Source: a bacterium (GTDB lineage Bacteria; Cyanobacteriota; Vampirovibrionia; Obscuribacterales; Obscuribacteraceae). From it: a stretch of DNA of 7,872 nucleotides. Shown piece by piece: positions 6,146 to 7,872 of the stretch. The stretch lies in NCBI GenBank assembly GCA_030431355.1, contig JAUIJG010000247.1, positions 1 to 7,872 of the forward strand, given 5' to 3'. Numbering within the stretch: position 1 is the stretch's first letter; the number at the start of each line of letters is the position of its first letter. The notes below the pieces were generated by a model that was not told the DNA's origin, did no database searches, and was given only the letters and a program-made list of their open reading frames with translations. The position numbers and the translations under genes are program-made.

Positions 6146-7060
6146 GTGGCTAATACGGCATCAATAGTGAAGATACAAGGAGCTGCGGCGCGACCTGACT
6201 CTGAACCAAGGCGAATCTTCGGCGCATTCAGCGCATTCAGCTACATAAATTCGGCTTCCTCCATGATTTTGTCTTTTGTCACGCTGGCACTCAGTCTTTC
6301 TATGGCTATGATCACTGTCCCTGCCTGCGCCGAAAGTGCGTCTCCGGCAAAAGCGAGTGAACCGGTCAGCCCAATTCCGGAAGGAGCCGATGAAAAAGCC
6401 TGGAACCTTTTGAAATCCGCCCATGACGCCAGGCAGGTATTGCCTTCCGATTTTGAAGGGTTTGACGCTCTCTTAAATTATTCTGTTAATGGAAAAAGCT
6501 ATGAGGGAAAGCTTGTCTTCAGGAACAAAGCCGGTGGTACCAATATTGATATCGCCGGTGTCGATAAAGACGAGATGAGCTGGCTCAAAGACAAGCTTAT
6601 CAGCATGATCGGACATCGCCGCGGAGGAGAGTTTTCCGAGCGTGATGGTAGGCACAAGATTACCTTTGGAGGTAATGATTCAGATAAGAATCGGCAGAAC
6701 CGGCTCGGCACCCTGGTATTTTTGAATGACAAGCTTAATTCAAGCTATCGAGTCAAAGATCGCAAGGTTATGGAAGTGACCAGGATGATGGGCAATATCG
6801 TGTTCACCATCTCGGTGATTCAGACCATGACCGCTGATCCCGGAAAGTATCTGGCCCATCATTTCCTGGTTACCTATAGAGACAAAAAGTCCAGCGCCAT
6901 TCAACAAGTGGATGGTTTTAGAGATAAGTACAAGAAGATAGATTCTATCTGGCTGCCGGTTAGAAGAACGGTCATAACAATAACCCCTGAAGAGAAGACT
7001 CCGGAGATCCGCCAGATTGAGCTATCTCAGATCTCTGTGCTGCGCAAGAAGGCGGAGTGA
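6146..7060 (+). CDS. Exported DUF3386-like protein
   Basis: From GTG 6146 the protein has 304 residues. Residues 41-56 are hydrophobic (ILSFVTLALSLSMAM) and end in PACA-ES, a plausible signal-peptidase site after A62; the Cys is not in a standard lipobox because Pro sits two before the Ala-Cys pair. The mature part (about 85-280) resembles DUF3386, a family of unknown function known mainly from cyanobacteria: an initial helix AWNLLKSAHDAR, FEGFDALLNYSVNGKSYEGKL, a central HRRGGEFSERDGRHKITFG, then YRVKDRKVMEVTRMMGNIVFT and FRDKYKKIDSIWLPVRR. The known cyanobacterial relatives I recall lack such a signal, so export here is notable. The next gene starts 34 bases downstream on the same strand, probably in one operon. 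The 40-residue n-region is long; ATG 6263 (residue 40) would give a more ordinary signal peptide but lacks a ribosome binding site. Family assignment is from memory of the conserved pattern. Confidence 0.85.
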   Translation: MANTASIVKIQGAAARPDSEPRRIFGAFSAFSYINSASSMILSFVTLALSLSMAMITVPACAESASPAKASEPVSPIPEGADEKAWNLLKSAHDARQVLPSDFEGFDALLNYSVNGKSYEGKLVFRNKAGGTNIDIAGVDKDEMSWLKDKLISMIGHRRGGEFSERDGRHKITFGGNDSDKNRQNRLGTLVFLNDKLNSSYRVKDRKVMEVTRMMGNIVFTISVIQTMTADPGKYLAHHFLVTYRDKKSSAIQQVDGFRDKYKKIDSIWLPVRRTVITITPEEKTPEIRQIELSQISVLRKKAE

Positions 7061-7094
7061 GGACTTAGATAGCTTTGAGGCTTTTAGAAAAAGA

Positions 7095-7872
7095 ATGTCG
7101 CACATCTCAAATAACGATGTAGAGAATGCACAACCGGAATTGAAGGATAGTGAACGACCATCGGTTGTTCCGGAGAGTTTTCTGGTTCGTACTCTGATGA
7201 AGTTCGGAATCTGTAAATCGGCTAAGAGCGCCATATTTATAGCTGTTTTCAGTTTCTGGCTTCTTGCATTTCTGCCTCTGGTGCTTCTTTCCGTTTGCGA
7301 AGGCACCGCCTTCGGGGATGGCGTTCATATGCCTTTGTTTGGTGATGCGATTACTTTGACCCGATACCTGGTCGTAGTCCCCGTTCTGATTCTTTCAGAG
7401 ATTGTCACCAAGACATGGATGGGAAAAGTGGGCGAGCATTTTTTCTCTTTTCTGGAGAGTCCCGGAGACGACCAGAAGAAGCTTCAGGATCTAATTGCGA
7501 AAGTGCTCAGTTTTAGAAGTTCCATTCTCGCAAATCTGCTTGTGTTGGCTCTGGCTGTCACCCTTTCGATATTTGGTACCAATGTTGTTCTGGTGGTCGA
7601 TCAATCCAGCTGGCAGGCGACTGTTCTCGAATCTGGACATTCTCTAACCAATCCCGGCTACTGGAACGCTATTGTCAGCCAGCCACTATTCCGCTTTGTC
7701 GTCCTTGGATGGCTCTTTGACTATATTGTCTGGATTTACTTTCTGTACAGAGTTTCGAAGTTTCCCCTCAAGGTGATTGCCACCCATCCTGATACTGTGG
7801 GCGGGCTCAGTTTTGTCCGGGTTGCCCAGTCGCAATATTGTATTGCCGCATTCGCATTTTCTTGCGCTGTCT
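7095..7872 (+). CDS. Polytopic membrane protein with HPDxxGGL motif (3' end cut by the window)
   Basis: The frame opens at ATG 7095 and is still open at the window end, giving at least 259 residues. After a polar N-terminus of about 40 residues there are hydrophobic segments at about 46-67, 91-104, 143-168 and 198-219, with another starting near 249. A soluble loop (about 106-140) has FSFLESPGDDQKKLQDL. A short loop after the fourth segment holds HPDTVGGLSF (231-240). I recall large uncharacterised bacterial membrane proteins with the same RVSKxxLxxxxTHPDxxGGL pattern, but no function. The start has only a purine-rich AGAAAAAGA upstream, not a clear Shine-Dalgarno; a GAGG at 7077-7080 is too far away. 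The 34-base gap after the DUF3386-like gene suggests co-transcription and perhaps translational coupling. Confidence 0.85.
   Translation, partial: MSHISNNDVENAQPELKDSERPSVVPESFLVRTLMKFGICKSAKSAIFIAVFSFWLLAFLPLVLLSVCEGTAFGDGVHMPLFGDAITLTRYLVVVPVLILSEIVTKTWMGKVGEHFFSFLESPGDDQKKLQDLIAKVLSFRSSILANLLVLALAVTLSIFGTNVVLVVDQSSWQATVLESGHSLTNPGYWNAIVSQPLFRFVVLGWLFDYIVWIYFLYRVSKFPLKVIATHPDTVGGLSFVRVAQSQYCIAAFAFSCAV

Noticed and set aside
1..7872. CRISPR array, tRNA, rRNA, insertion sequence or attachment site
   Set aside because: No regularly spaced repeats, cloverleaf-like sequence, transposase-like frame or terminal inverted repeats were seen on reading both strands.

Overview
The window holds four complete protein genes, one complete gene whose start needs correcting, and a fragment at each end. 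No rRNA, tRNA, CRISPR array or insertion sequence is visible. The organism looks like a non-photosynthetic relative of cyanobacteria (Melainabacteria/Vampirovibrionia, perhaps Obscuribacterales). This is an inference from three points: a DUF3386-like protein (a family I know mainly from cyanobacteria), a Cys-rich N-terminal domain common in environmental Gram-negative-type lineages, and a base composition near 50% GC. It is not proven.

Left part (1-2157, + strand): the tail of an unrecognised gene (1-135), then a stand-alone phospholipase D-superfamily protein with a long coiled-coil N-terminus and one intact HKD motif (179-1255), then a 119-base gap with a perfect 10-bp inverted repeat, then a predicted single-pass membrane protein joining a Cys-rich cytoplasmic domain to a TonB-C-like domain (1375-2157). 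The PLD gene is clearly more AT-rich than the rest (about 41% GC over six hand-counted 60-base lines, against about 55% over four lines of topB). It is the best candidate for recently acquired accessory DNA.

Middle (2217-4826, - strand): a full-length type IA DNA topoisomerase III (topB) with two tandem C-terminal Cys4 repeats. It converges on the membrane-protein gene with a 59-base gap in which I see no clear terminator. A plausible sigma-70 promoter lies about 60 bases upstream of its ATG. Further upstream are two copies of a 12-base direct repeat set 33 bases apart.

Right part (5049-7872): a predicted lipoprotein on the - strand (5049-5975) and a secreted DUF3386-like protein on the + strand (6146-7060) diverge from a shared 170-base control region. 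For both, the longest open frame overshoots the likely start. A polytopic membrane protein with an HPDxxGGL motif follows the DUF3386 gene after 34 bases, probably in the same operon, and runs off the window.

No complete new multi-gene system can be shown. The strongest leads are the PLD/coiled-coil gene with its truncated upstream neighbour, the Cys-domain/TonB-C fusion with its hairpin leader, and the divergent envelope-protein locus. The other genes look like ordinary chromosomal housekeeping or cell-envelope genes.
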